Shown: one piece after another, positions 1 through 8,071 of the stretch
How positions within the stretch are numbered: position 1 is the first letter of the stretch
How the letters are laid out: every line of letters begins with the position of its first letter
Source of the DNA: Verrucomicrobiales bacterium
GTDB lineage: Bacteria; Verrucomicrobiota; Verrucomicrobiia; Limisphaerales; JAQGOV01
NCBI GenBank assembly: GCA_028293425.1
Contig: JAQGOV010000111.1
Span: 1 to 45,616, forward strand
Reading direction: 5' to 3'
DNA length: 45,616 bases
Notes under the pieces: generated by a model
Told to the model about the DNA's origin: nothing
The model's input: the letters and a program-made list of their open reading frames with translations, nothing else
Database searches by the model: none
Made by a program: the position numbers and the translations under genes

Positions 1-1
1 A

Positions 2-217
2 GTTCTGGAAGAGCGTTTGCTGAAGCGAGGCGGCGATTCCCTTTCCAGCATTCAAAAGAGACTTAGTGTTGCCCGGCACGAAATTGCCCAATGGAAGCAT
101 TTTGACTACCTCATTATCAGCGATGCCATTCCAGAGGACCAACGTCGCATGGAGGCCATCCTGGATGCGGAGAAGATGCGGCATTGCCGGGCGCTGGTCC
201 CTTCCTACGACCAGTGA
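2..217 (+). CDS. gmk: Guanylate kinase, C-terminal fragment (5' truncated by window edge)
   Basis: Frame is open from base 2 (VLEERLLKRGGDSLSSIQKRLSVARHEIAQWKHFDYLIISD), matching the guanylate kinase C-terminal pattern R...A..E...W..FDY.I.ND. Confidence 0.8.
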   Translation, partial: VLEERLLKRGGDSLSSIQKRLSVARHEIAQWKHFDYLIISDAIPEDQRRMEAILDAEKMRHCRALVPSYDQ

Positions 218-228
218 GTATCCTCACC

Positions 229-780
229 ATGAATGCAGCCAAAAAGAACGTCGTTCTTGGGGTGACCGGTTCGATTGCCGCTCATCGGGCCATCGATTTG
301 GCCAGCCAATTGACCAAAGCGAATTTTGATGTCCATGTCGTCATGACCGCGGATGCTTTGCGGTTCGTGACCTCGCTCCCTTTCAAGGTGCTTTCAAGAC
401 ATCCCGTCGTAACAAACTTGTACGACGAAGAGGAAGGGTGGAAGCCTGCCCATATTACATTGGCTGACGCCGCCAACCTGCTCCTGATTGCTCCAGCGAC
501 GGCAAACTGCCTTGCCAAACTGGCTCACGGAATCGCGGACGACGCACTGTCCTGCATCGCGCTCGCCCTTAACCCGGACGCGCGCATTCTCATGGCTCCA
601 GCAATGAACGGAAAAATGTGGCAGCACCCAGCTACCCAACAAAACGTGGAAACGCTCCGGTCCCGGGGAGTTGAATTTATCGGGCCCGATACTGGGTTGC
701 TCTCTTGCGGTTATGAAGGGTTAGGTCGTCTCGAACCGATCGAGAAGATTGCCAGGCGGGTTTGCGAACTTTTAGCGTGA
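229..780 (+). CDS. coaC: Phosphopantothenoylcysteine decarboxylase-like flavoprotein (CoaC domain only)
   Basis: GVTGSIAAHRAIDLASQL, LIAPATANCLAKLAHGIADDALS and APAMNGKMWQHPATQQN are typical of the CoaC/Dfp flavoprotein half; ATG at 229, 12 nt after the gmk stop. Confidence 0.88.
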   Translation: MNAAKKNVVLGVTGSIAAHRAIDLASQLTKANFDVHVVMTADALRFVTSLPFKVLSRHPVVTNLYDEEEGWKPAHITLADAANLLLIAPATANCLAKLAHGIADDALSCIALALNPDARILMAPAMNGKMWQHPATQQNVETLRSRGVEFIGPDTGLLSCGYEGLGRLEPIEKIARRVCELLA

Positions 781-843
781 AACGGCATCTGGACGAGGCT
801 CTTGGTCCGCTCACTTAACCCTGTTTTTGTGGGTGTTTTTAGG

Positions 844-849
844 TATAAT
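844..849 (+). promoter_or_regulatory. Possible -10 element (TATAAT)
   Basis: Perfect TATAAT 18 nt before the ATG of the histidine kinase; no clear -35 element. Confidence 0.3.
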
Positions 850-867
850 AGTTTTTGTTAATCACGC

Positions 868-2253
868 ATGAAGCTCTTTCGATGGCAAACCTTGAGCCGA
901 TTGGTGGACTTGCTCAAGGAAGCAGAGCCGCCGCCAGAGCAAATGGCTCTGAGACTCCAGGCCGTCGAGCGGGACATCATTCTTCCTGTAAAGGTTATCT
1001 TCGCCTTCCTGCTTTCTTACAGCTTCTTCTTCTCTCGATGGTTTGAGGATATTGCCCTTCCACGCTCGGTTGCCCAGCAGGTGATCGAAAGATTTTTCCT
1101 CATCTACCTGGTAATTAACGCAGGAGTAGCGGTTGTGCTGCTTCGTTCCAAACGCAAAGCTCCGACTGTTTTTCTTCCAAGGGTTATCTTCTTTTCAAAC
1201 CTTTTGGACGGACTGTTTCTGGCCGCGCTTGCATTCGTGACGGGTGGGTTTGATAGCCTGGTGTATTGGGTTTTTCCGGGGCTTATTGTTCGGAACGCTC
1301 TGAGCAGTCCTCGTGCAGTACCCCAGCTCCTGCTCAATGGTTCTCTCATTCTTTGCTACTTACTGGCTGGGGTGTTGGATGTCGCGATTTCAGATGAAAT
1401 GCTGGATTTCGAGGATTTCGCCCGAGGGACTCATGAAAATCCAACGGAACCTTTTTTGCTCCGCGTGTTTGTGCTCCTCTTTATGGCATTATGTTGTTAC
1501 GGGGTCCAGGTCCTGTTGGAAAAGCAACGGCAAGCAGAGGAGGAAGCCCGGGAACATGCTGCCCGCCAGGACAAGCTTACTTCCGCGGGCCGCCTGGCTG
1601 CCCAAATTGCCCATCAAATCAAAAATCCGCTGGCCATCATCAACAATGCGGCCTTCTCCTTGCAGCGGGCCATTCAGGAGAATAAAAGCATAAACCCAAA
1701 GCAAATCGAACTGATCAGGGAAGAAGTGGAGCGCTCCGACCGAATTATCACTGAATTGATGGGATATGCACAGTTGGCCGAGGGCAAAGTCGAAAAGCTT
1801 CGGTTACCGGATGAATTGGAGGCTGCGGTCCGAGCTGTCTTTCCGGCAGGTGCAGGCTACAAGACTGAGGTGGAACTTACTTGTTCCCCGGGGCTACCCC
1901 CCCTTTTGATGCAAAAGGGCCACCTTTCGGAAATATTTGTGAACATACTTAAAAATGCACGGGAAGCGATGCAGGGGGAGGGGAAGGTTCTCGTCCACGC
2001 CTTGGCAGGCCCTAACCACGCCATTATTGTTACTATTGCCGATCAAGGACCTGGTATTCCTATAGAACGGCAGGCTCAAATATTTACACCCTATTTCTCC
2101 ACTAAAACCACGGGGACTGGCCTCGGTTTAGCCATTGCCAAAAACAACGTCGAAATGTATGGGGGTACCGTTAAGGTCGAATCTGAGCTTGGAAAAGGTG
2201 CCACTTTCATTATAAACTTCCCCACCAGAACCTTTATGAAGCTGCAGTCATGA
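868..2253 (+). CDS. Membrane sensor histidine kinase
   Basis: Multiple N-terminal TM segments; HisKA motif AAQIAHQIKNPLAIINNAAF; HATPase motifs (NILKNAREAM, DQGPGIP, TTGTGLGLAIAKN). Confidence 0.92.
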   Translation: MKLFRWQTLSRLVDLLKEAEPPPEQMALRLQAVERDIILPVKVIFAFLLSYSFFFSRWFEDIALPRSVAQQVIERFFLIYLVINAGVAVVLLRSKRKAPTVFLPRVIFFSNLLDGLFLAALAFVTGGFDSLVYWVFPGLIVRNALSSPRAVPQLLLNGSLILCYLLAGVLDVAISDEMLDFEDFARGTHENPTEPFLLRVFVLLFMALCCYGVQVLLEKQRQAEEEAREHAARQDKLTSAGRLAAQIAHQIKNPLAIINNAAFSLQRAIQENKSINPKQIELIREEVERSDRIITELMGYAQLAEGKVEKLRLPDELEAAVRAVFPAGAGYKTEVELTCSPGLPPLLMQKGHLSEIFVNILKNAREAMQGEGKVLVHALAGPNHAIIVTIADQGPGIPIERQAQIFTPYFSTKTTGTGLGLAIAKNNVEMYGGTVKVESELGKGATFIINFPTRTFMKLQS

Positions 2254-3683
2254 GTATGCCCCTTCCTCCGGTGCTCGTCGTCGATGACGACAAGAACATG
2301 CGCCTTTCGCTCCAAACGGTCTTGGAGGATGAGGGGTACGCGGTTCGCTCTGTTTCGAACGCGGAAGACGCCCTCAAGCTGCTGGATCATGATAAGTTCT
2401 TTATGGTCATTACCGATGGGCACCTCGGGGGAATGACTGGATACGAATTGTTGTCCCAGGCCCGCAGGCTACGGCCAGAACTGCCGGTGCTGTTAATTAC
2501 GGCCTATGCCACCCCGAAGCTAGCCGTGGAGGCCATCAAGGCGGGCGCGATTGACTATCTTTCCAAGCCGTTCGAGCCGGAGGAGTTACTGCATGCAGTA
2601 GCCCGGTGCGCCGAGCGTCATCGCTTGCTCCAGGAGAACGCTTCTTTAAGGGCCCGCGCCGTGGAAGCCGCTTCTTTGGATCAAATTATTGGAGAATCGC
2701 CCAAGGTGCGGGAACTGCGGCAACTCGTTCAAACTGTGGCGCGCTCCACTGCCACCGTTTTGATTTTGGGCGAGAGCGGGACGGGCAAGGAGTTAATCGC
2801 CGGCGCTTTGCACTCCTGCAGCCCCAGGCGGGCTGCTCATTATGTGCGGATCAATTGCGCTGCCATTCCTGAGGCTCTCCTGGAGAGCGAACTTTTCGGT
2901 CATGAGAAGGGCGCTTTCACAGGCGCTCTCAAACAGAAGCCCGGCCGCGTTGAAGAAGCCGCCAGCGGCACTATTTTCCTCGATGAAATCGGCGACATGA
3001 GCCGCCCTCTTCAAGCCAAACTGCTCCGCTTTCTGGAGGATGGCACCTTCACACGCGTCGGGGGGAATGAAGAGTTGCGTGTGGACGTGCGGCTGATAGC
3101 AGCGACCAATCGCGATATTATCGATGCGATTCGACAGAACCAATTTCGAGAGGATTTGTTTCATCGGCTCAATGTGGTTCAGTTTTGTCCGCCTCCGTTG
3201 CGGGAACGAGGCAGCGATATATTGCTCCTGGCAGAACATTTTTTGCGAATCTTCAATGCCACCATGGCAAAGCAGCTGGAGCGCATCTCCCCGGCTGCCC
3301 AGCAAAAACTCCTTTCCCATCATTGGCCAGGGAATGTGCGCGAGTTGCGCAACGTCATCGAAAGGGCCGTTATCCTGGAATCTGCCCCGGAAATCCAGGC
3401 TCGAAGTCTGCCAGATTTCCATCTTGAAACTCGTCTGCGCAAAGGCGACCTGCCCATTGTGCCGGGAACTCATTCCATCGATGAGTTGATGGCCAACTAC
3501 GAACGAGATTTGATCGTTCAAACTTTGGAATTGAACAAAAACAATTTAACCAAAACTGCTGAGCAACTGAAAATTAGCCGCCATGCGCTCCGCTATCGGA
3601 TGCAGCGACTTAATCTCCAGTCGGAGCACGATACCGAGGAGGAATTGCCGCAAAACCCTGGAAAGGAAGTGACTCCATGCTAA
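2250..3683 (+). CDS. Sigma-54-dependent response regulator, NtrC family
   Basis: Receiver (VVDDDKNMRLSL), AAA+ Walker A GESGTGKE, GAFTGA loop and C-terminal Fis-type HTH; ATGA overlap with the kinase stop. Confidence 0.95.
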   Translation: MSMPLPPVLVVDDDKNMRLSLQTVLEDEGYAVRSVSNAEDALKLLDHDKFFMVITDGHLGGMTGYELLSQARRLRPELPVLLITAYATPKLAVEAIKAGAIDYLSKPFEPEELLHAVARCAERHRLLQENASLRARAVEAASLDQIIGESPKVRELRQLVQTVARSTATVLILGESGTGKELIAGALHSCSPRRAAHYVRINCAAIPEALLESELFGHEKGAFTGALKQKPGRVEEAASGTIFLDEIGDMSRPLQAKLLRFLEDGTFTRVGGNEELRVDVRLIAATNRDIIDAIRQNQFREDLFHRLNVVQFCPPPLRERGSDILLLAEHFLRIFNATMAKQLERISPAAQQKLLSHHWPGNVRELRNVIERAVILESAPEIQARSLPDFHLETRLRKGDLPIVPGTHSIDELMANYERDLIVQTLELNKNNLTKTAEQLKISRHALRYRMQRLNLQSEHDTEEELPQNPGKEVTPC

Positions 3684-4042
3684 AATTTATCCCCATTCTC
3701 GGTGAATTACCTCTCAGGCCTCAGGACAATCTGCCGAATACAGGCGGCCTTATCCAAAAAGGTTCGATCACGGATGTATTACTAATCGTGGGAGTTGGGT
3801 TGGCCATGGCCTTTGTCCTTTTTCTGATTGTCTACTTGTCTCGCGGGAGACGGGCCCGTGGCAAAGCAATGGTTCGTTCTTCCCGTGTTCTCTACGATGA
3901 AAGCGCCAGGTCTTCCGGCAGTTCAAAAGGCAAAGTTCGTAAGCGACGAAAATCGCACCCGGATAATTTGCCCCGCAATCCTACGTTGGGGGAAACGGGC
4001 GGCTTGCCCCCGTTGCGTCCCGAGAACCCTTCCGACCCTTAG
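3677..4042 (+). CDS. Hypothetical small membrane protein
   Basis: ORF overlapping the upstream stop; one TM segment (DVLLIVGVGLAMAFVLFLIVYL) and a basic tail. Confidence 0.65.
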   Translation: MLKFIPILGELPLRPQDNLPNTGGLIQKGSITDVLLIVGVGLAMAFVLFLIVYLSRGRRARGKAMVRSSRVLYDESARSSGSSKGKVRKRRKSHPDNLPRNPTLGETGGLPPLRPENPSDP

Positions 4043-4044
4043 GC

Positions 4045-4920
4045 ATGGAGCAGAGTAAAGCCATTACTCGCAAAAGTGCGTCTAACCTCGCTCTGGCATT
4101 CGTTCTTTTGCCGAAAGCCAAACGTGATGGCATGTCCGCGCTTTATGCCTTTTGTCGCGAGGTCGATGATGTGGCCGATGACGAGTCTATTCCCGTTGAA
4201 GAACGCCGCAGGAGACTGGCTGCCTGGAGAGAAGATGTGGCGCGGGCTTGTGGTAGGGTTTCGGGTGAGCCTCAATTCATCGTCAATCAGGAATTGCGTT
4301 CCGTGATCCAGCGGAATCGCTTGCCATATGAGCTGTTTGACGAGCTCATCCGCGGAGTCGAGATGGATTTGGACATCAAGCGATACGAGACGTGGGACGA
4401 ATTAGAACTCTATTGTTACCGGGTGGCTTCCGTGGTTGGTTTGCTGAGCATCGAAATTTTTGGTTATACAAATCCTGCTTGCCAAAAGTATGCCGATTAT
4501 CTTGGCAAAGCCCTTCAATTGACGAACATCCTCCGCGATGTGCGTGCGGACGCCGAGCGTGGGCGCATTTATTTGCCCTTGGAAGAGCTCAGACGACATC
4601 AGGTGTCCGAGGAGGAAATTCTACGATTCACCTACTCCAGCCGCTTCAGCGGCCTGGCTGAAGATATCGCCGCACGCGCCCGCGAGTTTTACAGGTTGGC
4701 GCGCGAGACTCTGCCGCCCGAAGACCGCCGCTCCATGGCGGCTGCGGAGTTGATGGGCTCGGTTTACTGGCGGTTGCTTCGCAAGCTGGAGCTCCAGCGG
4801 TTTGATGTTTTTGGCGCGCATCCCACACGCCTGAGCAAAGGCCAAAAGCTTTTGCTCGTTTGCCGCACCTGGTTCCGAGTGCTGTCCGGCGCGGTGGTTC
4901 CCGATTATGGCACCCCATAG
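4045..4920 (+). CDS. Squalene/phytoene synthase family, HpnD-like (presqualene diphosphate synthase)
   Basis: YAFCREVDDVADD, ALQLTNILRDVRADAERGRIYLP (trans-isoprenyl diphosphate synthase signatures); adjacent to an HpnK-like gene. Confidence 0.88.
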   Translation: MEQSKAITRKSASNLALAFVLLPKAKRDGMSALYAFCREVDDVADDESIPVEERRRRLAAWREDVARACGRVSGEPQFIVNQELRSVIQRNRLPYELFDELIRGVEMDLDIKRYETWDELELYCYRVASVVGLLSIEIFGYTNPACQKYADYLGKALQLTNILRDVRADAERGRIYLPLEELRRHQVSEEEILRFTYSSRFSGLAEDIAARAREFYRLARETLPPEDRRSMAAAELMGSVYWRLLRKLELQRFDVFGAHPTRLSKGQKLLLVCRTWFRVLSGAVVPDYGTP

Positions 4921-5740
4921 CGCCCCCCGGCGGCTGATAGTCAATGCCGACGACTTCGGACGTTCACCCTCGATCAATCGGGCGGTGATTCGCGCACACC
5001 AGGAGGGTATCCTGACCACGGCCAGCCTCATGGTAAATGAGGCGTCCCTGGAAGAGGCCGTCGGCCTGGCCCGGCAAAATCCGAGGCTCGGAGTGGGCCT
5101 GCATCTGACCCTTTTATGCGGGCACAGCGCTTTGTGCTTCGATCGCATCCCGGGCCTGGTAAACGAGAAGCGTGAGTTCAGCGACAACCCAACCGCGGTC
5201 GGATTCAAGTATTTTTGGAATCGGCGGCTGCGCCAGCAACTGGAAGCAGAGATCAGCGCGCAATTTGAAAAATTTCGTGCGACCGGCTTGACCCTGGATC
5301 ATGTCAATGGCCACCTCCATATGCATTTGCATCCGGTAGTGCTCGACATTCTGCTGGAGCATGCCGCTGCCTGGGGAATTAAGCACGTCCGCTGCACGCG
5401 TGAACCTTTCTGGCTGAATGCCCGGATTGCTTCCGGGCGCTGGTTGTATCGGTCGACTCATGCGCTGATTTATCGCCTGCTTTCCGCGCGGGCGCTGCCG
5501 CTTTTTCGCAACTCACGCATTCGCCATACCTCCGCCGTGTTTGGATTGCTGCAGAATGAGCGAGTGGATGAGGATTACCTGTTGCGGCTGCTCCCTGCTC
5601 TGCCTCTGGATGACGTGGAAATCTATTCGCATCCTTCCATGGATGAGTACAAAAATGAATTTGAAGCGCTGATTAGTCCGGCAGTAATGAGCCTGGTCAA
5701 GCGCTTAAATCTGTCGCTCGTTCGTTACCAAGATTTATAA
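4907..5740 (+). CDS. YdjC/ChbG-family deacetylase, HpnK-like (hopanoid-associated)
   Basis: LIVNADDFGRSPSINRAVIRAHQEGILTTASLMVN; GLHLTL; HVNGHLHMHLHP; overlaps the upstream CDS by 14 nt. Confidence 0.88.
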   Translation: MAPHSAPRRLIVNADDFGRSPSINRAVIRAHQEGILTTASLMVNEASLEEAVGLARQNPRLGVGLHLTLLCGHSALCFDRIPGLVNEKREFSDNPTAVGFKYFWNRRLRQQLEAEISAQFEKFRATGLTLDHVNGHLHMHLHPVVLDILLEHAAAWGIKHVRCTREPFWLNARIASGRWLYRSTHALIYRLLSARALPLFRNSRIRHTSAVFGLLQNERVDEDYLLRLLPALPLDDVEIYSHPSMDEYKNEFEALISPAVMSLVKRLNLSLVRYQDL

Positions 5741-5744
5741 AGGT

Positions 5745-6182
5745 ATGTACAAACTCATCGGTATTTTATTGGTCGCCCTGGTGCTGGAAGCCATCGGGGT
5801 GGTCTGGCTGAGCCAGGGATTGAAACAAATTGGCGAGCTGCGTGAATTTACCCTGAGTGAGATCCTCCGGCTGGTCGGCAAGGGCGCCACTAATCAATGG
5901 CTCTTGCTGGGGGTTTTATTTGAAACAATTTTTTTTGTCACTCTGCTTTACCTGCTCAAGAATTGGGATGTGAGTTTGATTTGGCCCCTGACCTCGCTAG
6001 GATTTGTCATCACCACTGGCGCGGCCAAATTCCTCCGCCACGAAGAAGTTAATACCTGGCGTTGGAGCGGTGTGGCTCTCATCGTGGTTGGGGCCACCCT
6101 GGTGGGCTACAGCGAACATGCCAAGCGAAATGCCCGGGCGGACCCATCTCCGGCCCCGGAAACGAGGCTTAGCAAGGAATGA
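5745..6182 (+). CDS. EamA/SMR-like four-TM transporter (half-transporter)
   Basis: Four hydrophobic segments, single EamA-like unit of 145 aa, immediately downstream of hpnK-like. Confidence 0.7.
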   Translation: MYKLIGILLVALVLEAIGVVWLSQGLKQIGELREFTLSEILRLVGKGATNQWLLLGVLFETIFFVTLLYLLKNWDVSLIWPLTSLGFVITTGAAKFLRHEEVNTWRWSGVALIVVGATLVGYSEHAKRNARADPSPAPETRLSKE

Positions 6183-6834
6183 CCTTCCGGAGCACTCCCG
6201 CCAGGTTGCGAGCCGCAATCTGCGTCTGCCGCTGGAGCCGGAGCAAGGCCGGGATCTTTCCTGGGGACATCAATAACGTCCAGATGAGCTTTAGGTAGTT
6301 TAATTGCTGGTCCGGAGTCATGAGCGCGTTGAAATCGAGAGGGAGGTTCTCATTGGCCGCATCGGAGATGACGCGGATAGTCGCGCTCGGGATTCCGTGG
6401 GCTTTGCAGATCGCTCGAATAATTTCAGATTCCATTTCAACGGCGTCAGCGCCTGTCTCCTCCCAGAGCTTCTTCTTTTCGGGCACACTCGTCGCCACCC
6501 GGTCACTGCAGTGAAAGGTCACAGGGCAGGCTCCTGCGCTCAGGAGCAGGGGAGTCAAGCCGGCATCCTCGTCCGTCGCAAAAACTACCGTTCCCGAGGC
6601 AAGGTAAGGGTTAAGCCCACCTGCAAATCCGCAACTTAAGACCAGCTGGGCTTCCCGTTTCCGGAGAGCCGTGTGGAGGTTGCGCTCCGCGTTCTCCCGG
6701 CCCATGCCGGTGATCAGGATCTCCATCCCAGGCTGGGAAAAAAACTTGGCTTCCTGTTCGACCGCAAAGCAAAACAGCACCCGCTCCAGCCCTTCCGGGC
6801 CGGCATCTCCGTCACCTCCGAACGCGTGTGTCAT
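6169..6834 (-). CDS. Phosphorylase-superfamily protein, HpnG-like (hopanoid-associated nucleoside phosphorylase)
   Basis: GMGRENAERN, SCGFAGGLNP, GADAVEMESEIIRAICKAHGIPSATIRVISDAANENLP; converges with and overlaps the EamA CDS by 14 nt. Confidence 0.8.
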   Translation of the reverse strand: MTHAFGGDGDAGPEGLERVLFCFAVEQEAKFFSQPGMEILITGMGRENAERNLHTALRKREAQLVLSCGFAGGLNPYLASGTVVFATDEDAGLTPLLLSAGACPVTFHCSDRVATSVPEKKKLWEETGADAVEMESEIIRAICKAHGIPSATIRVISDAANENLPLDFNALMTPDQQLNYLKLIWTLLMSPGKIPALLRLQRQTQIAARNLAGVLRKVIPC

Positions 6835-6838
6835 ACAC

Positions 6839-7552
6839 CTATTTTATACCACCCAGCCGTTCGCGCCAGATGTGGTACAGAAGAACGGTCGCCCGGACAT
6901 CCCGCAGACAATATTCCGCCACCTGCCGGAATTGCCCCTCCTGAACGAGCCGGCTGACATCCATTCCTGTTACGCCCTCGCTCTTGGGCGACTCAATTCC
7001 GAAGGCTTTGCAGTAAAAATCGAGGTTAAATCGGCGGGTGGCTCCGTCCCGGGTCCCATTGTAGAAGGTGAACTGATCAGCGAGGTCGCAATGCGGCTCG
7101 GTGGCAAATCTGTAGCCGAGCCAGTCTCTGCGCGTGATCGGCACGTTTAGCAGCGCTGAGCGCATATAAATGAAGGGAACATCAAAACCCCGGCCATTGA
7201 AAGTAATAATGCCTTCGTAGTGCTTGGCCACATCCCAGAAAGCTGTGAGCAACTCAACCTCATCCACGCACGCCACGAATTCAACCGGGCCCGCCTCGGC
7301 CGCTTCCTCGAAGTCGTCCGCAAGGAACAAAACTTGGCCGCGGGAACTTTCGGCATTGAGCATTGCGATGCACACCACCGTCCCAGTCAGCGGCCAGAGG
7401 CTGAACATGCGCTCAATTTCCTGGCGGCGGGCAGCCCGGGCTGGCTCCTCTGGCAGCTTTTCAGCCTCGCGAAACAAATACTCCTGCTGCACTTCGTCGA
7501 AGTGGCCCGGCGGCAAGCCGGTGGTTTCTATATCAAAGACAAGTTTGGCCAT
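6839..7552 (-). CDS. Ribonuclease H-like 3'-5' exonuclease (YprB-type)
   Basis: AKLVFDIETTGLP (DEDD motif I), ITFNGRGFDVPFI (motif II), YCLRDVRATVLLYHIW (motif III); start chosen at MAKLVFD. Confidence 0.82.
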   Translation of the reverse strand: MAKLVFDIETTGLPPGHFDEVQQEYLFREAEKLPEEPARAARRQEIERMFSLWPLTGTVVCIAMLNAESSRGQVLFLADDFEEAAEAGPVEFVACVDEVELLTAFWDVAKHYEGIITFNGRGFDVPFIYMRSALLNVPITRRDWLGYRFATEPHCDLADQFTFYNGTRDGATRRFNLDFYCKAFGIESPKSEGVTGMDVSRLVQEGQFRQVAEYCLRDVRATVLLYHIWRERLGGIK

Positions 7553-7576
7553 GAAAGACTGACATTTAAAAGCACA

Positions 7577-7609
7577 CGGCGCGAGAAGATGCATTTACTC
7601 CCCGCGCCG
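7577..7609 (-). terminator. Possible weak terminator hairpin between microprotein and exonuclease genes
   Basis: CGGCGCG (7577-7583) / CGCGCCG (7603-7609); minus-strand tail TGTGCTTTT. Confidence 0.3.
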
Positions 7610-7629
7610 GTATTCTGCTTAACAGTATG

Positions 7630-7695
7630 TTACTTCTTCTTGCCGGAAGACTTCTTCGCGGTCTTTTTAGCTGCGGTTTTCTTTTTAGTTGCCAT
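7630..7695 (-). CDS. 21-aa Lys/Ala-rich microprotein (histone H1-like), MATKKKTAAKKTAKKSSGKKK
   Basis: ATG preceded by perfect SD GGAGGTGA (7703-7710) with 7-nt spacing; short Lys/Ala-rich ORF ending in TAA. Confidence 0.7.
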   Translation of the reverse strand: MATKKKTAAKKTAKKSSGKKK

Positions 7696-7987
7696 CTGTT
7701 CGTCACCTCCATTCATCCTATGATTGGGAAAAACTTTGCCAAGGTAAATTACCTCGCGTTCTTCCCGCGCGGTTCTTTCGTCGCGCGCTGGCCACCGATT
7801 GTTGGTTCCTCTGAAACCGCTCTGCAATCTCGTTTGTGCATTGCTCCTGCATTGCGTGGTTGCCCTTTTCCTAAAACTCACGGTTCTTTATGGCAAGTAC
7901 ATAATGCATTTTATTTTTTCACGCGAGCGAAGTTTTGAAGCGAAATTTTTCTGATCTGCCTCCCAAAAATCCAATTGATAAAGCAGA

Positions 7988-8013
7988 AAGCCGCTTCCGG
8001 AAGGAAGCGGCTT
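7988..8013 (-). terminator. Terminator-like hairpin downstream of pilQ
   Basis: Perfect 11-bp stem AAGCCGCTTCC/GGAAGCGGCTT with 4-nt loop; minus-strand tail TCTGCTTTATC. Confidence 0.6.
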
Positions 8014-8071
8014 GCATGAATTATTTACCTTTGGCTGCGCTGGAATTATCTTCCGGCGCGTTGAGCAAAAC

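Noticed and set aside
7630-7881. 83-aa version of the Lys-rich ORF
   Set aside because: The perfect SD lies immediately before the internal ATG at 7695; the upstream extension has no SD and atypical composition.
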